A stretch of DNA of 64,000 nucleotides from Panopea generosa (Eukaryota; Mollusca; Bivalvia; Adapedonta; Hiatellidae), in contig CM055899.1 in assembly GCA_029582155.1 (NCBI GenBank), forward strand, positions 69,647,719 through 69,711,718. Reading direction: 5' to 3'. Positions within the stretch are counted from its first letter, which is position 1. Each line of letters starts with the position of its first letter. Below, piece by piece: positions 10,578 to 22,261 of the stretch. The notes below the pieces were generated by a model. It made no database searches, had not been told where the DNA came from, and was given only the letters and a program-made list of their open reading frames with translations. The translations under genes were made by a program, and so were the position numbers.

Positions 10578-12075
10578 ATACCCCCGACAAACGAAGTTTT
10601 GAGGGGGTATACTGGAGTCACCCTGAGGTCGGTCTGTCGGTTGGTCTGTCCGTTGCAATTTTCCTTGTCCGGAGCATAATTTGAAAAGTACTGGATGGAA
10701 TTTCATCAAACGTCATACAATGGTAGAATATAATGAGAGGAAGTGCAGTGTACAAGAAACATAACTCTATTCTTGCTAATTACAGAGTTATTGCCCTTTG
10801 ATATTTTTTCTTGTCCGGAGCATAACTTGAAAAGTACCGAATGGAATTTCATCAAGCTTCATACAATGGTAGAATATAATGAGAGGAAGTGCAGTGTACA
10901 GGAAACATAACTCTATTCTTGCTAATTACAGAGTAATTGCCCTTTGATATATTTCCCTTGTCCGGAGCATTTCTTTTAAAGTACTGGATGGAGTTTCATC
11001 AAACTTCATACAATGGTAGAATATTATGACAGGAAGTGCAGTATACAAGAAACATAACTCTATTCTTGGTAATTACAGAGTTATTGCCCTTTGATATATT
11101 TCCCTTGTCTGGAGCATTACTTTTAAAGTACTGGATGGAATTTCATCAAACTTCATACAATGGTAGAATATAATGAGAGGAAGTGCAGTGTACAAGAAAC
11201 ATAACTCTATTCTTGCTAATTACAGAGTTATTGCCCTTTGATATTTTTTCTTGTCCGGAGCATTACTTGAAAAGTACCTGATGGAATTTCATCAAGCTTC
11301 ATACAATGGTAGAATATAATGAGAGGAAGTGTAGTGTACAAGAAACATAACTCTATTCTTGCTAATTACAGAGTTATTGCCCTTTGATATATTTCCCTTG
11401 TCCGGAGCATTACTTTTAAAGTACTGGATGGAATTTCATCAAACTTCATACAATGGTAGAATAAAATGACAGGAAGTGCAGTGTACAGGAAACATAACTC
11501 TATTCTTGCTAATTACAGAGTTATTGCCCTTTGATATATTTACCTTGTCCGGAGCATTACTTGTAAAGTACTGGATGGAATTTCATCAAACTTCATACAA
11601 TGGTAGAATATAATGACAGGAAGTGCAGTGTACAAGAAACATAACTCTATTCTTGCTAATTACAGAGTTATTGCCCTTTAATATATTTCCCTTGTCTGGT
11701 GCAGTACTTTTAAAGTAATGATGAATACATGGAGTTCGAGCAAAGCAGGTTCGATATTGTATTCCTAGTGCTCTTGTTTGTTTCTTATCCATAAAATTGT
11801 TGTCCCTCAACATAACTCGAAAAAGTATAACATTTATTGATTGCAATGAAAGCTTGTACACTGCACAATAATTAAAAAGACTGTTTTTAATTTTAACAAA
11901 ACCATAAAAAAATTAATAATACAAGAAACTCAATCCATAACATTCTCTTTTATTAAGAATTTTTTTGTCTGGAGCATAACTTTAAAACTATTGGATATAA
12001 TTTAATAAAACTTCATACAATGGTTAACCATTTTCTGTCATGGCGGCGTTCGGGGGTATTCATCACCTTCAGTGA
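10578..12075. mobile_element. Dispersed element bounded by CCCCCGA-type ends
   Basis: Opens with a small palindrome (TATACCCCCGACAAACGAAG, then TTTTGAGGGGGTATA), followed by GGTCTGTCGGTTGGTCTGTC. It closes with GGCGGCGTTCGGGGGTATTC. The inside is nearly all 147-bp tandem modules plus a diverged tail. No protein is encoded; the short minus-strand frame at 11586-11861 crosses repeat units and is incidental. Confidence 0.7.
10664..11840. repeat. 147-bp tandem array, 8 units
   Basis: Unit starts (CTTGTCCGGAGCA) fall at 10664, 10810, 10957, 11104, 11250, 11397, 11544 and 11691, a spacing of 146-147 bp. Each contains TTTCATCAAACTTCATACAA, GAGAGGAAGTGCAGTGTACA and ATTACAGAGTTATTGCCCTT. The last unit is degenerate. 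Diverged relatives recur at 17430-17990. Confidence 0.93.
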
Positions 12076-12087
12076 TAGGTCTAGTTA

Positions 12088-15000
12088 CGGATATGTATTG
12101 AGCTGTGATAGGGAATGAGTAATGGTATGTAGGGATAGATATTGAGTTGTGATAAGGAGTGAGTAATGATATGTAGGGATAGGTATTAAGCTGTGATAGG
12201 GAGTGAGTAATGATATGTAGGGATAGATATTGAGTTGTGATAGGGAATGAGTAATGATATGTAGGGATAGATATTAAGCTGTGATAGGGAGTGAGTAAAG
12301 GTATGTAGGGATAGATATTGAGTTGTGATAGGGAATGAGTAATGATATGTAGGGATAGGTATTAAGCTCGACAGGGAGTGAGTAATGATAAGTAGGGATA
12401 GATATTGAGTTGTGATAGGGAATGTGTAATGGTATGTAGGGATAGATATTGAGTTGTGATAGGGAATGAGTAATGATATGTAGGGATAGATATTGAGTTG
12501 TGATAGGGAATGAGTAATGATATGTAGGGATAGGTATTAAGTTATGATAGCGAGTGGATAATGATATTTAGGGATATGTATTGAGCTGTGATAGGGAGTG
12601 GGTAATGATATGTAGGGATAGATATTGAGTAGTGATAGGGAATGAGTAATGATATGTAGAGATATATATTGAGAAGTGATAGGGAATGAGTAATGATATG
12701 TAGGGATAGATATTGAGTTGTGATAGAGAATGAGTAATGGTATGTAGGGATAGATATTGAGTTGTGATAGGGAATGAGTAATGGTATGTAGGGATAGATA
12801 TTGAGTTGTGATAAGGAGTGAGTAATGATATGTAGGGATAGGTATTAAGCTGTGATAGGGAGTGAGTAATGATACGTAGGGATATATATTGAGTTGTGAT
12901 AGGGAATGAGTAATGATATGTAGGGATAGATATTGAGTTGTGATAGGGAATGAGTAATGATATGTAGGGATAGGTATTAAGTTATGATAGGGAGTGGATA
13001 ATGATATTTAGGGATATGTATTGAGCTGTGATAGGGAGTGGGTAATGATATGTAGGGATAGATATTGAGTAGTGATAGGGAATGAGTAATGATATGTAGG
13101 GATAGATATTGAGTAGTGATAGGGAATGAGTAATGATATGTAGGGATAGATATTGAGTAGTGATAGGGAATGAGTAATGATATGTAGGGATAGATATTGA
13201 GTTGTGATAGGGAATGAGTAATGATATGTAGGGACAGATATTGAGTTGTGATAGGGAATGAGTAATGACATGTAGGGATAGGTATTAAGTTATGATAGGG
13301 AGTGGATAATGATATTTAGGGATATGTATTGAGCTGTGATAGAGAGTGGGTAATGATATGTAAGGATAGATATTGAGTAGTGATAGGGAATGAGTAATGA
13401 TATGTAGGGATATATATTGAGAAGTGATAGGGAATGAGTAATGATATGTAGGGATAGATATTGAGTTGTGATAGGGAATGAGTAATGATATGTAGGAATA
13501 GGTATTAAGTTATGATAGGGAGTGGGTAATGATATTTACGGATATGTATTGAGCTGTGATAGGGAGTGGGTAATGATATGTAGGGATAGATATTGAGTAG
13601 TGATAGGGAATGAGTAGTGATATGTAGAGAAAGGTTTAAGTTGTGATTGGGAGTTGGTTATGATATTTAGGGATATGTATTGAGCTGTGATAGGGAGTGG
13701 GTATTGATATGTAAGGATAGGTATTAAGCTGTGATAGGGAGTGAGTAATGATATGTAGGGATAGATATTGAGTTGTGATAAGGAGTGAGTAATGATATGT
13801 AGGATAGATATTGAGTTGTGATAGGGAGTGAGTAATGATATGTAGGGATAGGTATTAAGCTGTGATAGGCAGTGAGTAATGATATTTAGGGATATGTATT
13901 GAGCTGTGATAGGGAGTGGGTAATGATATGTAGGGATAGATATCGAGTTGTGATAGGGAGTGGGTAATGATATGTAGGGATAGGTATTAAGCTGTGATAG
14001 GGAGTGAGTAATGATATGTAGGGATAGATATTGAGTTGCGATAGGGAGTGAGTAATGATATGTAGGGATATGTATTGAGCTGTATAGGGAGTGAGTAATG
14101 ATAGGTAGGGATAGATATTGAGTTGTGATAGGGAGTGGGTAATGATATGTAGGGATAGGTATTAAGCTGTGATAGGGAGTGAGTAATGATATGTAGGGAT
14201 AGATATTGAGTTGTGACAGGGAGTGAGTAATGATATGTAAGGATAGATATTGAGTTGTGATAGGGAATGGGTAATGATATGTAGGGATAGGTATTAAGCT
14301 GTGATAGGGAGTGAGTAATGATATGTAGGGATAGGTGTTAAGCTGTGATAGGGAGAGGGTAATGATATGTAGGAATAGGTATTAAGCTGTGGTAGGGAGT
14401 GGGTAATGATATGTAGGGATAGGTATTAAGCTGTGAAAGGGAGTGAGTAATGATATTTAGGGATATGTATTGAGCTGTGATAGGGAGTGAGTAATGATAT
14501 GTAGGGATAGATATTGAGCTGTGATAGGGAGTGAGTATTGATATATAGGGATAGATATCGAGTTGTGGAAGGGAGTGAGTAATGATATGTAGGGATAGGT
14601 ATTAAGCAGTGATAGGGAATGAGTAATGATATTTAGGGATGTGTATTGAGCTGTGATAGGGAGTGAGTAATGATATGTAGGGATAGATATTGAGTTGTGA
14701 TAGGGAGTGGGTAATGATATGTAGGGATAGGTATTAAGCTGTGATAGGGAGTGGATAATGATATGTAGGGATAGGTATTAAGCTGTGATAGGGAGTGAGT
14801 AATGATATGTAGGGATAGATATTGAGTTGTGACAGGGAGTGGGTAATGATATGTAGGGATAGGTGTTAAGCTGTGATAGGGAGAGGGTAATGATATGTAA
14901 GGATAGGTATTAAGCTGTGGTAGGGAATGGGTAATGATATGTAGGGATAGGTATTAAGCTGTGAAAGGGAGTGAGTAATGTTATGTAGGGATAGATATTG

Positions 15001-16540
15001 AGCTGTGATAGGGAGTGAGTAATGATATGTAGGGATAGATATTGAGTTGTGATAGGGAGTAAGTATTGATATATAGGGATAGATATCGAGTTGTGGTAGG
15101 GAGTGAGTAATGATATGTAGGGATAGGTATTAAGCAGTGATAGGGAATGAGTAATGATATTTAGGGATATGTATTGAGCTGTGATAAGAAGTGAGTAATG
15201 ATATGTAGGGATAGATATTGAGTTGCGATAGGGAGTGGGTAATGATATGTAGGGATAGGTATTAAGCTGTGATAGGGAGTGAGTAATGATATGTAGGGAT
15301 AGGTATTAAGCTGTGATAGGGAGAGGGTAATGATATGTAGGGATAGGTATTAAGCTGTGATAGGGAGTGGGTAATGATATGTAGGGATAGGTATTAAGCT
15401 GTGATAGGGAGTGAGTAATGATATGTAGGGATAGATATTGAGTTGTGATAGGGAGTGAGTAATGATATGTAGGGATAGATATTGAGTTGTGATAGGGAGT
15501 GGGTAATGATATGTAGGGATAGGTATTAAGCTGTGATAGGGAGTGAGTAATGATATGTAGGGATAGATATTGAATTGTGATAGGGAGTGGGTAATGATAT
15601 GAAAGGGATAGGTATTAAGCTGTGATAGGGAGTGAGTAATGATATTTAGGGATATGTATTGAGCTATGATAGGGAGTGAGTAATAATATGTAGGGATAGA
15701 TATTGAATTGTGATAGGGAGTGAGTATTGATATGTAGGGATAGATATCGAGTTGTGGTAGGGAGTGAGTAATGATAAGTCTGGATAGGTATTAAGGTGTG
15801 ATAGGGAGTGAGTAATGATATTTAGGGATATGTATTGAGCTGTGATAGGGAGTGAGTAATGATTTGTAGGGATAGATATTGAGTTGTGATAGGGAGTGGG
15901 TAATGATATGTAGGGATAGGTATTAAGCTGTGATAGGGAGTGAGTAATGATATATAGGGATAGATATTGAGTTGTGATAGGGAATGAGTAATGGTATGTA
16001 GGGATAGATATTGAGTTGTGATAAGGAGTGAGTAATGATATGTAGGGATAGGTATTAAGCTGTGATAGGGAGTGAGTAATGATATGTAGGGATAGATATC
16101 GAGTTGTGATAGGGAATGAGTAATGATATGTAGGGATAGATATTGAGTTGTGATAGGGAATGAGTAATGATATGTAGGGATAGGTATTAAGTTATGATAG
16201 GGAGTGGATAATGATATTTAGGGATATGTATTGAGTTGTGATAGGGAGTGAGTAATGTTATGTAGGGATAGATATTGAGTTGTGATAGGGAATGAGTAAT
16301 GTTATGTAGGGATAGATATTGAGCTGTGATAGGGAGTGAGTAATGATATTTAGGGATATGTGTTAAGCTGTGATAGGGAGTGAGTAATGATATGTAGGGA
16401 TATGTATTGAGCTGTGATAGGGAGTTGGTAATGATATGTAGGGATATGTATTGACTAGGGATGTATGTATTGAGTAGTGATGCAATTTATAATTGAGTAG
16501 TTATAGGTATTTAGTTGTGATAGGGAGTGACTATTGACAG
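12088..16540. repeat. 44-bp satellite-like array, about 100 units
   Basis: Unit of 44 bp: TGATAGGGAGTGAGTAATGA, then TATGTAGGGATAGATATTGA and GTTG. Three main unit types alternate (GATATTGAGTTG, GGTATTAAGCTG, and TTTAGGGATATGTATTGAGC). The TTATGATAGGGAGTGGATAA type recurs at about 12538, 12978, 13288, 13508 and 16191, spacings close to multiples of 44, which indicates block duplication. Units degrade after 16440. No frame is credible. Confidence 0.97.
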
Positions 16541-16782
16541 GTTATGGTTGTCTATTGAATGCTCATAAATGTTTTTTTTTATAGATGTTGTCTTCCTATG
16601 ACACACAGTGATTTGAGTATATTTGTATTCATTTAGGTGATATCCTTCATTTTTTTTTATTCATGTTTACAGCATTGAAATTAAAAATGTGATGTATAAT
16701 TTGATCCGACTTGGGTGAATAATTGCTAGTTTGATAGATGTTGCAAATATTTAAGTCCATTTTTTTAGTACAGATAATAAGA

Positions 16783-16853
16783 CTTCTGTGGTGTAACTGG
16801 AAAACACATCCACTATTTAAATGGAGGTTCCAGGTTCGAATCCTGGCAGAACT
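16783..16853 (+). other. tRNA-like sequence (pseudogene or SINE head)
   Basis: A perfect T-arm is visible at 16830-16846 (CCAGG, TTCGAAT, CCTGG). The 3' CAGAAC nearly pairs with 5' CTTCTG, and the D-arm region reads TGGTGTAACTGG. The anticodon stem is poor (TCCA/TGGA with a 9-base loop), so it is more likely a tRNA pseudogene or retroposon head than a working tRNA. Confidence 0.55.
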
Positions 16854-19800
16854 TAACTTTGAAAAGAAATGGCTTAAATATTATTGGCAAAAAACATCAT
16901 ACAATAGTTTTATATATATTAAAAATGTTATTGAAATTCATATTTAATGACTTTTTTAACACAGTTCATAACATGCATAGTGGTAAAGTACTAAAGGTGA
17001 TGAATCTTTTAACTGTTAATATAAGAAAGCTTGAAGTAAATCCTAAGACATCGCTACAGTTATTTGATGTATTTGTAGCCGGTGTGGTTCTGGCTAAGAA
17101 TAGAATCACTGTCAATCTCTGCAGAGGGGTAGGAATCCTCTGAATGGGTGTCGTGTTCAATTTATCATTTTTTGTCATGCTCACTATTGTGGTTAAATTA
17201 TCAACACCTGTGTGGTTCCAGGGAGCCATAAGTGATGGCAAGAATAGGATCACTGTGGCTTATGCATGTCGTAAGAAGCGACAACTTGAGTAATATAATA
17301 GAATTTGCTGAAACTCTGCAGTTCTGTAGGTATCAAGGTTTAAGGTTCATTCTGCATTTTCATTTGTTGAAGGTTTTTTTTTAATCTGTATGTTAATTTG
17401 TTGTTTTTGGACATGTAGAGTGAACCTGGAATCTTCCTGCCTGTTAAATTATCTCCCTTTACTTGCCCTCTGCATAACTCTAAAAGTGCTGAAAGCAATT
17501 TATTCAAACTATTCAAGCGATTTTGTTGAGTCTTCACACAATGACAGAGAACATTGAGAGGAAGTGAGGTGTACAAGAACCGTAACTCATCCTTGCTTAC
17601 TTTTTTAATTATCTATCTTTATTAACTTACACTTTTCAAAGCTATTCAAGTGACAGAGGACATTAAGAGGAAGTGTAGTGTACAAAAACCATAATTCTAT
17701 CCTGCTTACTTCTTTAATTATCTCCTATATTAAATTTCCTTGACCTGGGCATAACTCTAAAAGTGTGAAAACAATTTATTCAAACTGCATACAAAGACAA
17801 AGGACATTTTTTTCAATTATCCCAATTTATCACTTTTAGTATACTTGTCATAAAGATAACTCAAGAACTATTCAAAGGATTTGGTTCAAATTTCACACAA
17901 TGATATTGAGAGGAGGTGCATTGTCAAAGAACTATAGCTCTACCTTGTCCATTTTTTTATTATCTCCCTTTATCATATTTTATTATGCTGGTTCAAAACA
18001 TAACTTAAAGCTCATTAAGCTTCTGATACGGTCGCTTTTAGTTTTTAAATTAATTGAAGTCAGTTTTACTCTTCAGATGCTAGAATCATGTTTATTTGAT
18101 CACTGAGAGATTTGCAAACGAAAAAATAAATATAAAGCACATTATTAGTACATGATAAAGAACGGGATTTGTTTACAAATTAATGTTCGTTCTTTTCTGA
18201 TAAACACATTCCGCAGAAATTGGGAAGTTACGAAGCTGGTTCGGAAACACGTTGGTCGGTAATATATGGTCAATTCACTTCAGAGAGAAACTTAGTATGG
18301 GGAACTGTAAGAGATGCAGTTAAAAATTAAATAACCGCTTGTGGTTTGATTTTTCCCCTCAGTGTATTGATCAGCTGGAACTCACATGCTAATTTATTGC
18401 ACATAAGCGACGATCCATTAATATAAAATCAAAAATAAAATTATATTTTTAATAACAGTTACTGTACTAAACAAACCAAACTTGGTAACCTCTCAATATT
18501 GACTGCGATAAAGTGATATGTGAGGTAATAGTGTGTGCGATAGTATCACACGAATATGCAAGGGAGGATCCTGAGCAAGAGTTACTGGACCAAACTAGTA
18601 TTCCATACTCATTGTTTTTCAGTGCATATAAATAATATAATGCAGCTGCGTACAACGTTGGATACAGTTTTATTGCAGACATCAGTATATATTTAAAAAA
18701 AAAAGAAAACCCAATAATGATACATAATATTAATGAAGTCATAACTTTTCTAATCTTGTTAATCTAATGGTCTTAATCCGCACACTACCACTGCAGTATT
18801 CATTTGTGCACTTTTGAACACTGGCGGACGTACAGTTGGAAAGCCACCGAGTCATTACGGAGTCACAAAAATGCAAACAAAAGTTTAAAGCTCGGTCCGC
18901 TCGTCTAAGAAATATACATTGATCAAAGTTATTTATTTTCTTGCTTTATTAAAAGCATTCATTATAGGATCTACAAGAATGGTTTTAGCAATACTATAAA
19001 CACATTTAATTACATTTATTTTTGGTATTATCAAAAAGTGTGCATTTCGGAAGTTTAATGAGGCTTTAAAAAGTGTTTAAATGATTTAGTTGATAATTCT
19101 CACAATTACAGATGACATTGTGAGGAAGTGCACCAGCACTTGCGGGAATCGCGCCCGCAACACCAATATTGTTTGGATCAATATAATATTTGGTATAATA
19201 ATTCTTTTATTTGTGATATTAAAGGCTGGGTTTTCAGGAAAAAATGTCTTTACTTTTACATGGTGAAAAGTCAAATGTATGAATTGAAAAGATATCTGTA
19301 ATCATTTTTGTTTGTCTTGATCATTTATTCTTAATATAATTATATCTTATTCTTCTTACTACTTTTATCTTTGATAAATTTAGAACTACATTGTATATCA
19401 TGTTAAAAATAATGTTAAAATCAATCTTTTTGGTGGAGATCCTCTATATAATTGTCATGACTTAAAAAAACTCCCCATTTATATAGCTTGTATAATATGC
19501 ATTGTTTTTTTGTGGTTTTTATATGCTCCATGTTATACATACTAATAAAATATATATGAAAACATGCATGTAAATTATTTGTACGGTTTGTTGGGGGATG
19601 GCCCACCCTGACCCCCACAGAACTATTATGGGGTGATTAAATGGGTTGCCATATTTTTGGTGACTGAAATTAAAAAAAAAAAAAAAAAAATAAAAAAATA
19701 TTTAACAAGAAAATCATCGTGTTTTTGTTTATTGCTAAACATATATCGGTATAATAACACTCCTTTATGACATTGAATATCTGCTGCTCTATCTAATGAT

Positions 19801-21167
19801 TACAAAAAACTGGCTCTTTTTGGTCACTTTCTACACAAAAATTTGCTTTGGTTGTGGGATTGGTCACGTCTAACATGGCTGTTGTTTGTTACATTATGGT
19901 ATGTTAGAATTGTATATACATATAATACATACGACAGATTAGTATGATAGGATGACAGTTTAGTGGAGATAAATAATAAACTTTCTATATAAGTTTTTAT
20001 TTACCCTTTCTCTTTGAACCAGTCATTTTGGTGAGGAGGATAAGATGATTATTAAAAAAATAAAAGATGATTACACATGTCTGTGATGATTAATTAGTGA
20101 TGAATGAGGATGATTTCTCATAATAAGACATGTCGACATTCTAACTTGAAGTTTACTTAATTAAGTTTGACTAACTTTTTTTTATTTTATTTTTTTATTT
20201 TTGGATTCGGTGATTACAAACGTTGATTATAGTCATAATTAGATTAAATGTATAGACAGACGATTGCCTTTATGTGTAGATTAAATGACAAAATCTTTTT
20301 TTTTTGTATTAACCAATTGCAGCCTTATATAACATAAACCTATATATTAATGGTTTATTATTAGTGCATGTAATTACTTATACTGGTATTAGATAAAGTG
20401 CACCAATATAATAAGTCAAACAACGCTGGTCATAGCGCAGATCGCTTTGCTTGTATTGTCAGCGATATTCGACCTGACTATAAACTTGAGATAAAGTTTA
20501 ATTCTATCTAAAGTGTTATCTGTACACACTTATTGTGTATAGTAAATGTTACAATCGTAAAATGTAATTGGTAGTTATCTTATGTAACCATATATCCAGC
20601 GTGCCACCAATAATTGTCAATTATATAACCATCAACAAATTATGGTGTGCTGTAAAACCCCAATCATAATGTTTGGTAGTGGAAATGAACTGATCTATGG
20701 TGGTTTGGCTGCAATGGTGTATATTAGATATAGATTATTTTAGACCATATTTTGATGGTTAAAGCTACTATCATGCTACACGGGGGTTCTGTATTTATGA
20801 ACAGTATCAGCTGAATAAGGTATTATCCATCAGTATATCGCATTTTTTTTAAAAACTGACCAGTCACTGTTAATCTATCCATTTTGCATCAATAATGATA
20901 CAGAATGGTTTGTATTGAGTGTGATAAGCCATATAATCCCATACCGAAAGTACGTTATCATTTTTATGCTATGAATTTGCATAATGTGACTTATGTTATA
21001 AATGCAATAATAATTATAGTTGCGTGTATGTTGTCAACTTTTTAAAAATAAGTTGAATGTATAAGGTATATATGATTATTAAATGTATAAGCATATAAAT
21101 GATTATAAACATGTTAAAATCGCATACATGTCCACAAAGACACAATATGCCATACATTTGGCAATTT
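16854..21167. other. Intergenic or intronic DNA with repeat remnants
   Basis: At 17040-17290 two diverged copies of a GGTTCCAGG/AAGAATAGGATCACTGTGGC segment occur. At 17430-17990 there are three to four diverged modules related to the 147-bp units of 10664 (GAGAGGAAGTG, GTACAAGAACC). There are poly-A and poly-T runs at about 19669-19690 and 20170-20200. I see no supportable exon here. Confidence 0.5.
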
Positions 21168-21501
21168 TCATCTCACGGTTATTGTTTTCCCATGTACAAT
21201 CATGGATAGTACCTTAAATTTGTCGAAGCTATTACTTATCTTGGTGCTGATTGGACGATTTTCAATCAGATTTTCGCTTCAAGCTCAATTAATTGAAAAT
21301 CAGCCAATCAGCAGCAAGTACTGTGAAATTTACTGATTGGACAGATTTCAATCGGGTATATAAGTCTAGCTCGACAATTTTGGACTTGTACTAGATACTG
21401 ACATACACCACAATACAGATGCCTTCCTTTCAGTCAGCGCTCTTCAGTGGAGATGTCAGGTTGGCAAATGTAAGTAGTGTATTTACAGAACCGTGAGATG
21501 A
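21168..21501 (+). promoter_or_regulatory. CCAAT/TATA promoter-like segment between 13-bp inverted repeats
   Basis: TCATCTCACGGTT at 21168-21180 is exactly complementary to AACCGTGAGATGA at 21489-21501. Between them lie an inverted ATTGG (about 21250), CCAAT (21304-21308), another inverted ATTGG (21336-21340), and TATATAA (21357-21363). An ATG frame follows at 21419 with a GTAAGT donor at 21470. The first two CCAAT modules form an imperfect inverted repeat (GATTGGACGATTTTCAAT facing ATTGAAAATCAGCCAATC). The arrangement looks like a Pol II core promoter; whether it is a cellular gene start or a mobile-element promoter is open. Confidence 0.5.
21419..21469 (+). CDS. Possible first coding exon (17 codons)
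   Basis: MPSFQSALFSGDVRLAN runs from an ATG 56 bp after the TATA box to a GTAAGT donor, phase 0. I could not find the following exon, so the gene is unproven. No family recognised. Confidence 0.3.
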
Positions 21502-22261
21502 GAAATAGGTAATTCACTGGTGTATCCAGTGTAATTGGATGGAGTTACACAGATTTCCTATAAAAGTATGCGATATGGGATAACAGGCTGTCACTCTGGT
21601 GCAGAAACATCAAATTAAAACAATATAAATGTAAAAAAATTACTAAAAAATAGTTGGAAAATATTCCTGTTCCCTGTACACTGAATGGCCCAGTTTAGGA
21701 TAATATTAAAAAATTATAACAATATCATCAGAAGATTTGCACAGTATGAACAATGTATTTACAATAAAATATTTTATACTTCTGCACCAGAGGGGCAGCC
21801 TGCCTCCAGTTGAGCTTATATTGGCTCAAGCCTAATGAATAATGTTAATTTGTGTTATTCCACTGTGGCAGAAGCCCTATTTGTTATACCATTCTCCATA
21901 GCTGTCGCCCTGGGCCAGGTTCCCAGGCAATATATGATATATCACTTGTTCCAGGGTCAGCCATTATATTTTTATTATTGAAAGTATCTAAAGCATGTGC
22001 AAATTTAGATATATGTACTCCTTCTAGTTTTACAGCTAATAATCTGGAGAATTTTAATATCCTTTATTAAGTGATCTTGTTAAGCATTTAAATTATGCAT
22101 ATTTATTTATACAGAAAAAATAATGTGGTTAATTGCTAAGAAATATCAATAAAAACCATAAAAGTATTGAAATTTTACAAACATTTCAATAAATTATATT
22201 CAACAATATGAAATTTCATTGAATATTATTAATTTTGAAAATTTTAAAAAGTTAATGATAT
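21502..22261. other. No feature recognised
   Basis: AT-rich sequence. One less AT-rich stretch (21785-21960, including CCAGGTTCCCAGGCAATAT) has short frames, but no splice or domain support was seen. Confidence 0.4.

Noticed and set aside
12088..16540. Telomere-like repeat because of TTAGGGATA motifs
   Set aside because: TTAGGG occurs only as part of one variant of a 44-bp unit and never in direct tandem.
16783..16853. A functional tRNA gene
   Set aside because: T-arm is perfect but the anticodon stem does not fold and the acceptor has a mismatch; kept only as a tRNA-like relic.
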